DNA from: JBKPIY01 sp046730475
Lineage (GTDB): Bacteria > Actinomycetota > Thermoleophilia > Solirubrobacterales > 70-9
DNA: 19,224 bases
NCBI GenBank assembly: GCA_046730475.1
Contig: JBKPIY010000048.1
Span: 1-19,224, forward strand
Reading direction: 5' to 3'
Position 1 is the first letter of the stretch. Each line of letters opens with the position of its first letter. The translations under genes and the position numbers were made by a program. The notes below the pieces were generated by a model, which worked only from the letters and a program-made list of their open reading frames with translations, was not told the origin of the DNA and did not search any database. This document shows, piece by piece, positions 1 to 5,971 of the stretch.

Positions 1-1
1 G

Positions 2-481
2 GTCCCGGGTGTGGGCCTGGGGAGGATGAACAACCACCCCGGGGGGGGCGTGAGGTACACATACTACGCGCGTTTGGGGGGGGGGCTGGGCGCGTGCCCT
101 GACGCCGACGGCCCCGACGCGGTCCACGTCGCGATGTCCAACACCCTGAACACGCCGGTGGAGGCGCTCGAGAGCGAGTTTCCGCTGCGGGTGACCGAGC
201 TGTCGGTCCGCCGGGGCTCCGGTGGCGCCGGTCGCTACCGCGGCGGCGACGGGATCGTCCGTGAGCTCGAGGCGCTGGCCCCGATGCGCTTCTCCCTGAT
301 CGCGGAGCGCCGTCGGCACGCTCCCCGGGGTCGGGCCGGAGGCGCGCCCGGCGAGCGGGGCAGGGATTCGATCAACGGCGAGCGGATCCCGGGCAAGGCC
401 GCCGGGGTGCTCGAGGAGGGGGACAGGCTCCGGGTCGAGACCCCCGGGGGCGGCGGCTACGGCCCTCCCGGGGGCGGTTGA
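2..481 (+). CDS. Hydantoinase B / 5-oxoprolinase subunit, C-terminal part (cut by window start)
   Basis: The reading frame is open from base 2 and ends at TGA 479-481, so only the last ~159 residues are present. Visible family features are the Asn-Asn-His-Pro-Gly-Gly turn near the start, the NTPVEALE stretch, the block with VRRGSGGAGRYRGGDG, and a Gly-rich tail ending PGGGGYGPP. These are typical of the C-terminal region of HyuB/HyuA-type ATP-dependent hydantoinases and oxoprolinases, which open cyclic amides such as hydantoins or 5-oxoproline, usually with an HyuA partner; that partner is presumably upstream, outside the window. The internal GTG at 11 is not a likely start, because homology-like sequence runs up to the edge. 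Which cyclic amide it acts on cannot be told. Confidence 0.88.
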   Translation, partial: VPGVGLGRMNNHPGGGVRYTYYARLGGGLGACPDADGPDAVHVAMSNTLNTPVEALESEFPLRVTELSVRRGSGGAGRYRGGDGIVRELEALAPMRFSLIAERRRHAPRGRAGGAPGERGRDSINGERIPGKAAGVLEEGDRLRVETPGGGGYGPPGGG

Positions 482-526
482 CGGCCCTGAGCAGGGTCCG
501 GCCCGCGCTCCTCGATCACGGCGTGA

Positions 527-542
527 CTGGCTGATCGGCCAG
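527..542 (+). terminator. Weak hairpin after the hydantoinase gene
   Basis: CTGGC (527-531) and GCCAG (538-542) are perfect inverted repeats around TGATCG, and the stem can extend inward with a T-G and a G-C pair. It lies about 45 bases after the hydantoinase stop. There is no T-run, so this is at most a candidate for termination or for 3'-end protection. Confidence 0.25.
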
Positions 543-597
543 GGATCGAACCCCATCAGCAAAGGGATTCACGTAGTTACAGATAAGGACTGTGAGT

Positions 598-616
598 TTG
601 TGATGATGTGTCACAA
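598..616. promoter_or_regulatory. Palindromic operator-like site upstream of the DUF1802 promoter
   Basis: TTGTGA (598-603) and TCACAA (611-616) form a perfect 6-base inverted repeat with a 7-base spacer. A second TGTGA half lies at 591-595 in direct orientation, 8 bases from the one at 599-603. A smaller palindrome TGTG-T-CACA (607-615) is nested inside. The half-sites resemble the CRP/FNR-family half-site TGTGA/TCACA, although the usual CRP spacer is 6. The centre (607) is about 48 bases before the expected transcription start and the site ends just before the -35 box, as for an activator. The binding protein is unknown. Confidence 0.45.
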
Positions 617-619
617 GGC

Positions 620-648
620 TTGTCAAACGGGAACTCGTGGTCTACACT
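620..648 (+). promoter_or_regulatory. SigA-type promoter for the DUF1802 gene
   Basis: TTGTCA (620-625) matches the -35 consensus at five of six positions. TACACT (643-648) is a reasonable actinobacterial -10 box, and the spacer is exactly 17 bases. The expected start of transcription is near 655, giving a leader of roughly 65-70 bases before ATG 722. This is the clearest two-box promoter in the window. Confidence 0.6.
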
Positions 649-721
649 GGCGCTTCCCCCCCACGGCGGCTCCGGTGCCCCGACGGGCATCCCGGCGCCC
701 TCTGCAATACGAAACCCGATC

Positions 722-1348
722 ATGCCTATCGCGTTCAAGGAGTGGGCCGTAACCGTGCGAGCGCTCGCCGAGGGTGAGCAGCTCGTGACCCTGCGTAAGG
801 GCGGCATCCGCGAGGAGAACAAGCATTTCGAGGTCGAGCACGAGCGGTTCTTCCTCTACCCCACGTTCGACCACCAGCGCAACGACCTGGTGCGGGAGTC
901 GCATCACCCCGAGCTTCGCCGAGCGCTCGAGGAGGGGGTCTGGCCCGACGAGGAGCCACCGCCGCGGGCGCTGCTCCAGGACGGCGGGATCCCGCAGCCC
1001 GACCGGGTCCGGATCCGCGCCTGGGCGGAGATCGCCGATCACTTCACCACCGACGACCGCCGGGTCGTCGAGGCCCTCACCCCCTTCCACGTGTGGACGT
1101 CCGACTACGCCGAGAAGCGGCTCGCCTGGAAGCGGCGCCATCCCCTTCACGTCCTCCTCCTGCGGGTCCATCGGATTCCGCGGCCGGTGACCGTGCGGGT
1201 GAAGGACGAGTATCACGGTTGCCGCTCCTGGGTCGAGATCGACCGCGAGCTCCCATTCGAGGGCACGCCGGTGATGGCCGACGAGGAGTTCGAGCGGGCC
1301 TCGGCGGCGATCCGCGAGGCCTGTCAGGGCGAGCCCGTCCCGGCCTGA
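722..1348 (+). CDS. DUF1802 family protein
   Basis: 208 residues. It opens with MPIAFKEWAVTVRALAEGEQ followed by LVTLRKGGIREE, then FFLYPTFDHQRNDLV; this is the hallmark order of the DUF1802 family, soluble proteins of unknown function. The ATG at 722 is chosen because the family begins at or just before the AFKEWA block. The frame remains open back to 608, but those extra residues are Pro/Gly/Ser-rich and look like untranslated leader. No clear Shine-Dalgarno precedes 722. The stop overlaps the DUF1152 gene, so the two are probably translated together. There is no signal peptide or membrane segment. Function is unknown; the family name is the extent of what can be said. Confidence 0.85.
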   Translation: MPIAFKEWAVTVRALAEGEQLVTLRKGGIREENKHFEVEHERFFLYPTFDHQRNDLVRESHHPELRRALEEGVWPDEEPPPRALLQDGGIPQPDRVRIRAWAEIADHFTTDDRRVVEALTPFHVWTSDYAEKRLAWKRRHPLHVLLLRVHRIPRPVTVRVKDEYHGCRSWVEIDRELPFEGTPVMADEEFERASAAIREACQGEPVPA

Positions 1349-2307
1349 CCGAGGCTCCTCCCTCGCTGCCGCAAGCGCTGGCCGGCGCCGGCCGGGCGCT
1401 GCTGATCGGGATGGGCGGGGGCGGCGACGTGGTCGGCGCCCTCGCCCTGTCCGAGCTCTGCGAGGCGCTCGGGACCGGATGGGAGCTCGGCGGAGTCGCC
1501 TGGGAGCGCACCCCGATCGACCCCCACCCCGGCCCTCGCCCGATGGCCGAGATCCGCGGCGGTCGCCGGGTGGGCGATGCCGCCGTGCTCGCCGACGCCG
1601 ATACCACCACGCCCGAGGGGGCGCATTTCGCCGAGTCGCGAATGGCGGGGCACCTGGGGCGGCCGGTCGCGCTCCTCGACATCACCGGGGGGCCGGCGGC
1701 GACCGCCGAGGGGATCGTGGCCGCCGCCGCGGAGCTCGACTGCGACCTGGTGGTGGCGCTCGACGTCGGCGGCGACGTCCTCGCCCACGGTCACGAGCCG
1801 GGCCTGGCGAGCCCGCTCTGCGACGCGGTGATGCTCGCCGCGGCCGCCTCGCTCGCCGACAGGCTCCCCTCGCTCGGCGCCGTGTATGGCCCCGGTTGCG
1901 ACGGCGAGCTCACCCCCTCGGAGGTGCTGGAGCGGATCGCAGGCCTCGAGGCCGTCGGCGCCCTGGTCGGGACCTGGAGCCTCACGCCCGCCGCCTGCGA
2001 GCTGGTCGAGGCCGCGGCCGAGCTCGTCCCGACGGAGGCGAGCCTTCAGGCGGTCCGCTGCGCGCGCGGCGAGCGCGGCACGGTGACGATCCGGTCCGGA
2101 AGCCGCCCCGTCGAGCTCACCGCTGTGGGCGCCCTCACCTTCCTCTTCGACCCCGCCCGGGCCGTCGCCGAGGCGGCCCCCCTGGCCCGAGCGGTGATCC
2201 CCGCGGACGGGATCGAAGCCGCCCATCAGGCCCTGCTCTCGCTCGGGGTGAGCACGGAGCTCGAGCTGGAGAGCGCCCACGCCCGAGAGGCCGAGACGGG
2301 CGGGTGA
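1345..2307 (+). CDS. DUF1152 family protein
   Basis: About 320 residues, cytosolic-looking. Near the N-terminus is a Rossmann-like glycine loop GMGGGGDVVGALAL, followed by LGGVAWERTPIDPHPGPRP and an acidic ELDCDLVVALDVGGDVLA segment, all typical of DUF1152 proteins, whose function is unknown. The start is a problem: in this frame there is no ATG, GTG or TTG between TTG 1219 and ATG 1411, and 1411 would cut into the glycine loop. A CTG at 1345-1347 overlaps the upstream TGA (1346-1348) in a CTGA arrangement just like the usual ATGA coupling, so I place the start there. TTG 1219, inside the DUF1802 gene, is the alternative. The stop at 2305-2307 is certain. Confidence 0.8.
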   Translation: MTEAPPSLPQALAGAGRALLIGMGGGGDVVGALALSELCEALGTGWELGGVAWERTPIDPHPGPRPMAEIRGGRRVGDAAVLADADTTTPEGAHFAESRMAGHLGRPVALLDITGGPAATAEGIVAAAAELDCDLVVALDVGGDVLAHGHEPGLASPLCDAVMLAAAASLADRLPSLGAVYGPGCDGELTPSEVLERIAGLEAVGALVGTWSLTPAACELVEAAAELVPTEASLQAVRCARGERGTVTIRSGSRPVELTAVGALTFLFDPARAVAEAAPLARAVIPADGIEAAHQALLSLGVSTELELESAHAREAETGG

Positions 2308-2344
2308 GTCGAGCGCCGCTCGGCGGTTCAGCCCCGGCGCTAGC

Positions 2345-2350
2345 TACGCT
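2345..2350 (+). promoter_or_regulatory. -10 box of a leaderless transcript
   Basis: TACGCT fits TAnnnT and is followed by exactly 7 bases before GTG 2358. That spacing places transcription start at or next to the start codon, as in the many leaderless genes of actinobacteria. No convincing -35 is seen. The same arrangement occurs before the JAMM gene on the other strand. Confidence 0.45.
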
Positions 2351-2357
2351 CGCATCG

Positions 2358-3287
2358 GTGACCTGGATCGAGACCGAGTCGCTGAGCTTCACCGCCCGCC
2401 ACGACGACGCCGACATCACCTGCGCCCAGCGGATCCTCGACCGGCTCGAGGAGCAGCGGCTGCGCCTGGAGGACCGCTTCGAGCAAGTCCCGGGCGATGT
2501 CACCATCGTCATCCACGACAATCCCGCCTGGCTGTCGGCCGCCCACCCCCTCCTCCCCGCGGTCCGCTGGTCGTCGGCGCCGGCCGGGCGGCGCTACCTG
2601 GCTGGGTGGCCGATGTCGGGCGAGATCCATGTCCTCAACGACGAGTGGACCGAGCGGCGGGCCGCCGGCGAGGACTCGCTGACGGCGCTGCGCGGCACCG
2701 CCGAGCGCCTCTACACCCAGCTCGTCCTCGCCGCCAACAACGACCAGCTGCCGCCCGTGTGGACTCCGCGCCGCTTCCTCGCCTACCTGCGATGGGCCTG
2801 GCTGGTCGAGGGCGGCGCCGTGTACTTCAGCGGCCAGTCCTCGCTCTTCCGAGCCGCCGTCATCACCCGGTTGCGGGAGGGGGACCGGCCGCGGTTCCCC
2901 CCCTCCCGTCGGGACGCGATCATCCTCGGGAGCACCGTCTTCGAGCTCCTCGACCGACACCGCGGGCCGGAGGCGTGCCTGCTGCTGGTCTCGCGCCTTC
3001 GCCGCGACGGCGCTCGCGGCAATCTCGAGCTCGCCTTCGAGGCGCCGCTGCGGGAGGTCGAGCGTGCTTGGCGCGAGCAGCTCGACGAGATGATCTACCC
3101 GAGCTCGGACGAGCCGACCCTCGCCGAGCTCGAGCTCGAGGAGCTCGCCATGCCGCGCCTGCCTCGGCGTCGCTCAGCCGAGATGGGGGCTCCACAGGTA
3201 CAGCAGCCATACGATCAGGGCCGCGAGCGCAACGGCGGCCAGGAGGCCGAGCGCGAGCCGGGCGGGCGAGCCGATCCCAGGCAGTGA
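2358..3287 (+). CDS. Uncharacterised protein resembling a metal-site-less MA-type peptidase
   Basis: 309 residues from GTG 2358. Its start MTWIETESLSFTARHD resembles the opening strand of peptidase-MA-like proteins, which bear an HExxH helix and then a WLxEGLAxY segment. Here the second segment is recognisable (WAWLVEGGAVYFSG, about residues 151-164). The helix where HExxH should be reads GTAERLYTQLV, so both histidines are missing while a Glu is kept. I infer a catalytically dead relative; this rests on pattern only. GTG 2304, overlapping the DUF1152 stop, is another possible start, but 2358 has a leaderless -10 box and begins where the fold begins. No signal peptide or membrane segment is seen. 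The last ~38 codons overlap the convergent DUF2007 gene and are probably a non-conserved tail. Confidence 0.6.
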   Translation: MTWIETESLSFTARHDDADITCAQRILDRLEEQRLRLEDRFEQVPGDVTIVIHDNPAWLSAAHPLLPAVRWSSAPAGRRYLAGWPMSGEIHVLNDEWTERRAAGEDSLTALRGTAERLYTQLVLAANNDQLPPVWTPRRFLAYLRWAWLVEGGAVYFSGQSSLFRAAVITRLREGDRPRFPPSRRDAIILGSTVFELLDRHRGPEACLLLVSRLRRDGARGNLELAFEAPLREVERAWREQLDEMIYPSSDEPTLAELELEELAMPRLPRRRSAEMGAPQVQQPYDQGRERNGGQEAEREPGGRADPRQ

Positions 3288-3608
3288 TCCGGGCTCTGCC
3301 TCGGCGGTGAGGAGGTCCGCGTTTCGGAGGAGCTCCCTGGCCTGCTCGTATCCGGAGGCGGGGACGAGCACGTCACGGGGCCCCGCGGCGAGGAAGTCGG
3401 GGACGTCGAATCCCCGGGTGCGGCGGAGCACCGACGGGATTCCCTGCTCCAGGAGGAGCCCCTGGACCAGCTCGGCCTCGGCGAGGTTGCGGGCACCGGT
3501 CACCTTGGTGAGATCGCCGCGGCTGTACCGCGGCCTCACCTTCCGGGCGATCGCGTGAGCCTGGCTCGAGGGCTCGCGCTCGCGCTCGTCGGCGAACACC
3601 AGCGGCAT
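3174..3608 (-). CDS. DUF2007-like protein with C-terminal membrane segment; zinc ribbon separated by apparent frameshift
   Basis: 144 residues from ATG 3608. The centre (TKVTGARNLAEAELVQGLLL, then RRTRGFDVPDFLAAGPRDVLVP) fits the DUF2007 fold, a small alpha/beta domain of unknown role. The C-terminus is one hydrophobic helix (LALGLLAAVALAALIVWLLYLW), so it is probably a tail-anchored membrane protein. Directly upstream, in the same frame, codons 3609-3695 encode CPRCG, nine residues (RRHGTDERF), then CETCG, a clear four-cysteine ribbon running straight into this protein. No ATG, GTG or TTG exists before 3608, and a stop closes the frame at 3720-3722. The GTG overlapping the JAMM stop (3695-3697) would reach the ribbon frame if one C were added to the CCCC run near 3690. 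I suspect an assembly error or a fresh mutation. Confidence 0.65.
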   Translation of the reverse strand: MPLVFADEREREPSSQAHAIARKVRPRYSRGDLTKVTGARNLAEAELVQGLLLEQGIPSVLRRTRGFDVPDFLAAGPRDVLVPASGYEQARELLRNADLLTAEAEPGSLPGIGSPARLALGLLAAVALAALIVWLLYLWSPHLG

Positions 3609-3693
3609 CCCGCAGGTCTCGCAAAAGCGCTCGTCCGTGCCGTGGCGACGGCCGCAACGCGGGCAGGCGAGAGCGCCCTCGCCGCCGGGGTCC

Positions 3694-4086
3694 TCACTCG
3701 ATGACGAGGTCCGCCTCCTTCACCTCGCCGTCCGTGATCCGAAAGCCGCGAAGCTGCTGCTGGGGATCGGCGAGGGAGACGATCAGATACAGGGCGTCCG
3801 GGTAGGTGGCGAGGTTGATGTCGGTCTGGGAGGGATAGGCGGGGCTGTGAGTGTGCGAGTGGTAGATCGCCGCCAGATCCTCGCCCCGCTCCTCCATCTC
3901 GCGCATGATCCTGAACTGGTCCTGGGGGTCGAGGTTGTAGCGGAGGGGGCTCGCCTCGGCGTTTCGGGCCCGGTACAGCGTCGTCGCCGCCCCGTCGGCG
4001 CCGCCGATCAGCCCGCAGCACTCGTTCGGCGCCTCCTCGCGGGCGTGCCGGACCATCCCCTCGAAGATCGCTTTCGGGATTCGCAC
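3694..4086 (-). CDS. mec: JAMM/MPN+ metallopeptidase, Mec-like (CysO-cysteine peptidase)
   Basis: 130 residues. The JAMM zinc motif is complete: catalytic Glu22 (in NECCGLIGG), His76 and His78, then Ser86 and Asp89 in HSHTHSPAYPSQTD, i.e. HxH-x7-S-x2-D. The order and spacing match Mec of Mycobacterium tuberculosis, a zinc isopeptidase that releases cysteine from the CysO-cysteine adduct made by CysM. Shared blocks include a YHSHT...YPSxTD core, LAT.PDA.Y and a short C-terminal strand (RGFRITDGEVKEADLV). A CysM-type synthase lies two genes upstream, which supports the role. GTG 4086 is chosen because a TAGCCT box ends exactly 7 bases before it. The upstream extension of the frame to 4287 lies inside the neighbouring gene and is not family-like. 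No CysO gene is visible here. Confidence 0.85.
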   Translation of the reverse strand: MRIPKAIFEGMVRHAREEAPNECCGLIGGADGAATTLYRARNAEASPLRYNLDPQDQFRIMREMEERGEDLAAIYHSHTHSPAYPSQTDINLATYPDALYLIVSLADPQQQLRGFRITDGEVKEADLVIE

Positions 4087-4093
4087 CGGCCCG

Positions 4094-4099
4094 AGGCTA
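4094..4099 (-). promoter_or_regulatory. -10 box of a leaderless mec transcript
   Basis: On the minus strand TAGCCT is followed by 7 bases (CGGGCCG) and then GTG 4086. This is the same spacing as the box before 2358. It gives the JAMM gene its own promoter, separate from the cysM transcript that two hairpins precede. No good -35 is visible. Confidence 0.45.
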
Positions 4100-4132
4100 G
4101 TGCACTCGGTCCAGGCTCGGTCGGGGCTCGGT

Positions 4133-4145
4133 GCGCCGAAGGCGC
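4133..4145 (-). repeat. Short GC hairpin between the cysM operon and mec
   Basis: GCGCC (4133-4137), GAA, GGCGC (4141-4145) is a perfect 5-base stem with a three-base loop. It sits between the stronger hairpin at 4160-4181 and the mec promoter. It may contribute to termination, but GC-rich DNA makes such stems by chance. Confidence 0.25.
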
Positions 4146-4159
4146 CGAGCGCCGGGGCA

Positions 4160-4181
4160 GGTCCACTAGTAGAAGTGGACC
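4160..4181 (-). terminator. Hairpin over the stop codon of the Qng1-like gene
   Basis: GGTCCACT (4160-4167) and AGTGGACC (4174-4181) are a perfect 8-base inverted repeat with a 6-base loop. The TAG stop of the upstream gene (4166-4168) lies inside it. No T-run follows, as is common for actinobacterial hairpins. A new promoter for mec lies downstream, so this probably ends or attenuates the cysM transcript. Confidence 0.5.
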
Positions 4182-4996
4182 CGCGGCGCCCGGGGCGGCT
4201 CGAGGATGTAACCGCCCTCGACGCCGAGCAGGTCGGGATCGTCCCGGCCGCGCTCCCAGAGGAGGTCGTCGAGGATCGGGGGCGCAACCCCGACCTCAGC
4301 GGCGACCCGCTTCCAAGCCTCCCTGGTCGCGGCGCGAACCTCCTCGACGCCGCCGGGCGAGACCAGGCCGGCGCGAAGCGCGAGTCGCATCAGGACGTTA
4401 TCGGCGCACACCTCCCACCTCTCGGGATCGCCGACCTCGAGCCATCGGCGGCGCTCCCATACCTTGCAGACGAGGAAGCTCTTCTTCCGGAGGGGGTCCG
4501 AGAAGGCCCCGAACTCGGCCAGGCGCGCGAGCGCTCCCCCGGGACCGGCGAGACGCCCCTCGGAGGCAGCGATCAGCTCGGCCGCCTCGCCCCGATAGCG
4601 ACCGAGGAGCCCCGCCGCGAGGTCGCGCCAGAGCAGGGCGCGCTCCGCTGGCCCGGCGATCGCTTCGCCGTCGATCGCGAGCAGCTCGGCGACCTCGGCG
4701 TCCGTGACCTCGGCGAGCGAGCGAGCGCCCAGGATCCCCGGACGCCGGCGCTCTGCTGCCAACCCTAGCGCCCACAGGAGCGCGCTTCCCTCGTACGGGC
4801 CGAGCCCGTCGACCCGGTGGGCGCGCCGGTAGCCGGTGCGGTGGTCGATCGCGGTGAGAAAGAGGGCGGCGTCCCGTCCCGGGACCTCCTCGAAACCAGG
4901 CGGCTCGTAGCCGGCGAGCAGGATGCGAGCCCTGGCCGAGACGCGCTCGAGCGCCGCCTTCGGTGGAGCGGGGGCGGCCGCGGACGGCGCTACCAC
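4166..4996 (-). CDS. Possible queuosine-salvage (Qng1/DUF2419-like) or HhH-GPD-type protein
   Basis: 276 residues, soluble, all-helical in appearance. I do not recognise it with certainty. The order of blocks resembles the Qng1 queuosine-nucleoside glycosylase family: an early Asp in LFLTAIDH (D51), GPYEGSALLWALGLAAER (68-82), an ERALLWRDLAAGLLGRYRG stretch (118-136), FSDPLRKKSFLVCKVWERR (165-183), then CADNVLMRLALRAG (197-210) and EEVRAATREAW...ILDDLLWERG (218-250). The Lys pair (171-172) and Asp199 also recall the Lys/Asp pair of HhH-GPD DNA glycosylases, whose fold Qng1 shares. GTG 4996 overlaps the end of cysM by 7 bases, so the two are one transcript. It is somewhat shorter than typical eukaryotic Qng1. 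Substrate unknown. Confidence 0.65.
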   Translation of the reverse strand: MVAPSAAAPAPPKAALERVSARARILLAGYEPPGFEEVPGRDAALFLTAIDHRTGYRRAHRVDGLGPYEGSALLWALGLAAERRRPGILGARSLAEVTDAEVAELLAIDGEAIAGPAERALLWRDLAAGLLGRYRGEAAELIAASEGRLAGPGGALARLAEFGAFSDPLRKKSFLVCKVWERRRWLEVGDPERWEVCADNVLMRLALRAGLVSPGGVEEVRAATREAWKRVAAEVGVAPPILDDLLWERGRDDPDLLGVEGGYILEPPRAPRVHFY

Positions 4997-5961
4997 CAGA
5001 CGGTGGAGTCGATCCCCTCCAGCTCCTCCACCGGCCTGGTGTAGACGCCAGAGGAGAGGTACTTCCAGCCGTCGTCCGGAACGAGGAAGACGACGTTGCC
5101 CCCGTCGAGCTCGCCGGCGATCCGGTCGGCGACGTAGGCGATCGCCCCGGCGGAGACGCCCGCGAACAGGCCCTCCTCGCGCAGCAGCTTCTGGGTCCAG
5201 ATGATCGCGTCGCGGTTCGAGACCATGATCTTCCGGTCGAGCAGTGACAGGTCGATGATCGGCGGGATAAACCCGTCCGCGAGGGAGCGAAGGCCCTGGA
5301 CCAGCTCGCCCTGCATCGGCTCGGCGGCGACGATCCTGGTGTCGGGGTCGTGCTCCTTGAGCCGGCGGCCGTTGCCCATCAGGGTGCCGCCGGTGCCGAG
5401 CCCGCCGACGAAGGCGGCAACATCGTCGAGCTCGTCGAGGATCTCGGGGGCGGTGCCCTCGTAGTGGGCGCGCGGGTTGGCCTCGTTGCCGTACTGATAG
5501 GGCATGTAGTAGGAGGCGTCGCCCTGGGCCATGTCCAAAGCCAGCTCGACGGCGCCGTTGGAGCCCTTGGCGCCCTCGGAGTAGACGATCTCAGCGCCGT
5601 ACATGCGAAGCAGCTCGGTCCGCTCCTCGGTGACGTTGTCGGGCATCACCACCTTCAGCGGGTAGCCCTTGCGGCGGCAGATCATCGCCAGGGAGATCCC
5701 GGTGTTGCCGGAGGTCGGCTCGAGCAGGGTCTGGCCGGGCGCGATCGCTCCGCGCTCCTCGGCGTCGTCGATCATGTACTTCGCCACCCGGTCCTTGACG
5801 GAGCCGGTCGGGTTGCGGCCCTCGAGCTTCGCCCAGATCCGGACCCCGGGCTTGGGCGAAAGGCGCGGCAGCTCGACCAGCGGCGTATTGCCGATCGCCT
5901 CGAGGATGTTCTCGAAGTGGCCGCCGCACGGACGATTCAGGAGCGGGTCATCTAGCGCCAC
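4990..5961 (-). CDS. cysM: Cysteine synthase, CysM type (PLP-dependent)
   Basis: 323 residues, the same length as M. tuberculosis CysM. The PLP lysine is K56 (NPTGSVKDR), the phosphate/substrate loop is EPTSGNTGIS (81-90), the glycine loop that holds PLP phosphate is GGLGTGGTLMG (186-196), and the C-terminal part carries PDDGWKYLSSG. By hand alignment R225 (GLRSLADGF) falls at the position of mycobacterial Arg220, linked to use of O-phosphoserine rather than O-acetylserine; the offset of five is the same as for the PLP lysine. That enzyme transfers sulfur from CysO thiocarboxylate, and a Mec-like peptidase lies downstream. GTG 5961 lies 10 bases after a TAATAT box. Starting later, near the FENILEAIGNTPL block, is possible. 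A classical O-acetylserine sulfhydrylase is the alternative. Confidence 0.9.
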   Translation of the reverse strand: MALDDPLLNRPCGGHFENILEAIGNTPLVELPRLSPKPGVRIWAKLEGRNPTGSVKDRVAKYMIDDAEERGAIAPGQTLLEPTSGNTGISLAMICRRKGYPLKVVMPDNVTEERTELLRMYGAEIVYSEGAKGSNGAVELALDMAQGDASYYMPYQYGNEANPRAHYEGTAPEILDELDDVAAFVGGLGTGGTLMGNGRRLKEHDPDTRIVAAEPMQGELVQGLRSLADGFIPPIIDLSLLDRKIMVSNRDAIIWTQKLLREEGLFAGVSAGAIAYVADRIAGELDGGNVVFLVPDDGWKYLSSGVYTRPVEELEGIDSTVWW

Positions 5962-5971
5962 TGGACCCAGG

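Noticed and set aside
541..557. tRNA T-arm-like or att-like sequence (GGTTCGATCCC on the minus strand)
   Set aside because: The stem pairs poorly, and no D-arm, anticodon arm or acceptor stem can be built around it; there is no integrase nearby.
608..721. Upstream extension of the DUF1802 gene to the first in-frame start at 608
   Set aside because: The added 38 residues are Gly/Pro/Ser-rich, overlap the -35 and -10 boxes, and precede the conserved family start.
3112..3150. Repeated GAGCTC/CTCGAG units
   Set aside because: They encode an ordinary run of Glu-Leu codons (LAELELEELA) in GC-rich usage, not a DNA repeat with its own role.
4087..4287. N-terminal extension of the JAMM gene
   Set aside because: It overlaps the upstream gene and both hairpins, is Ser/Arg/Thr-rich, and the family fold starts at VRIPKAIFEG.
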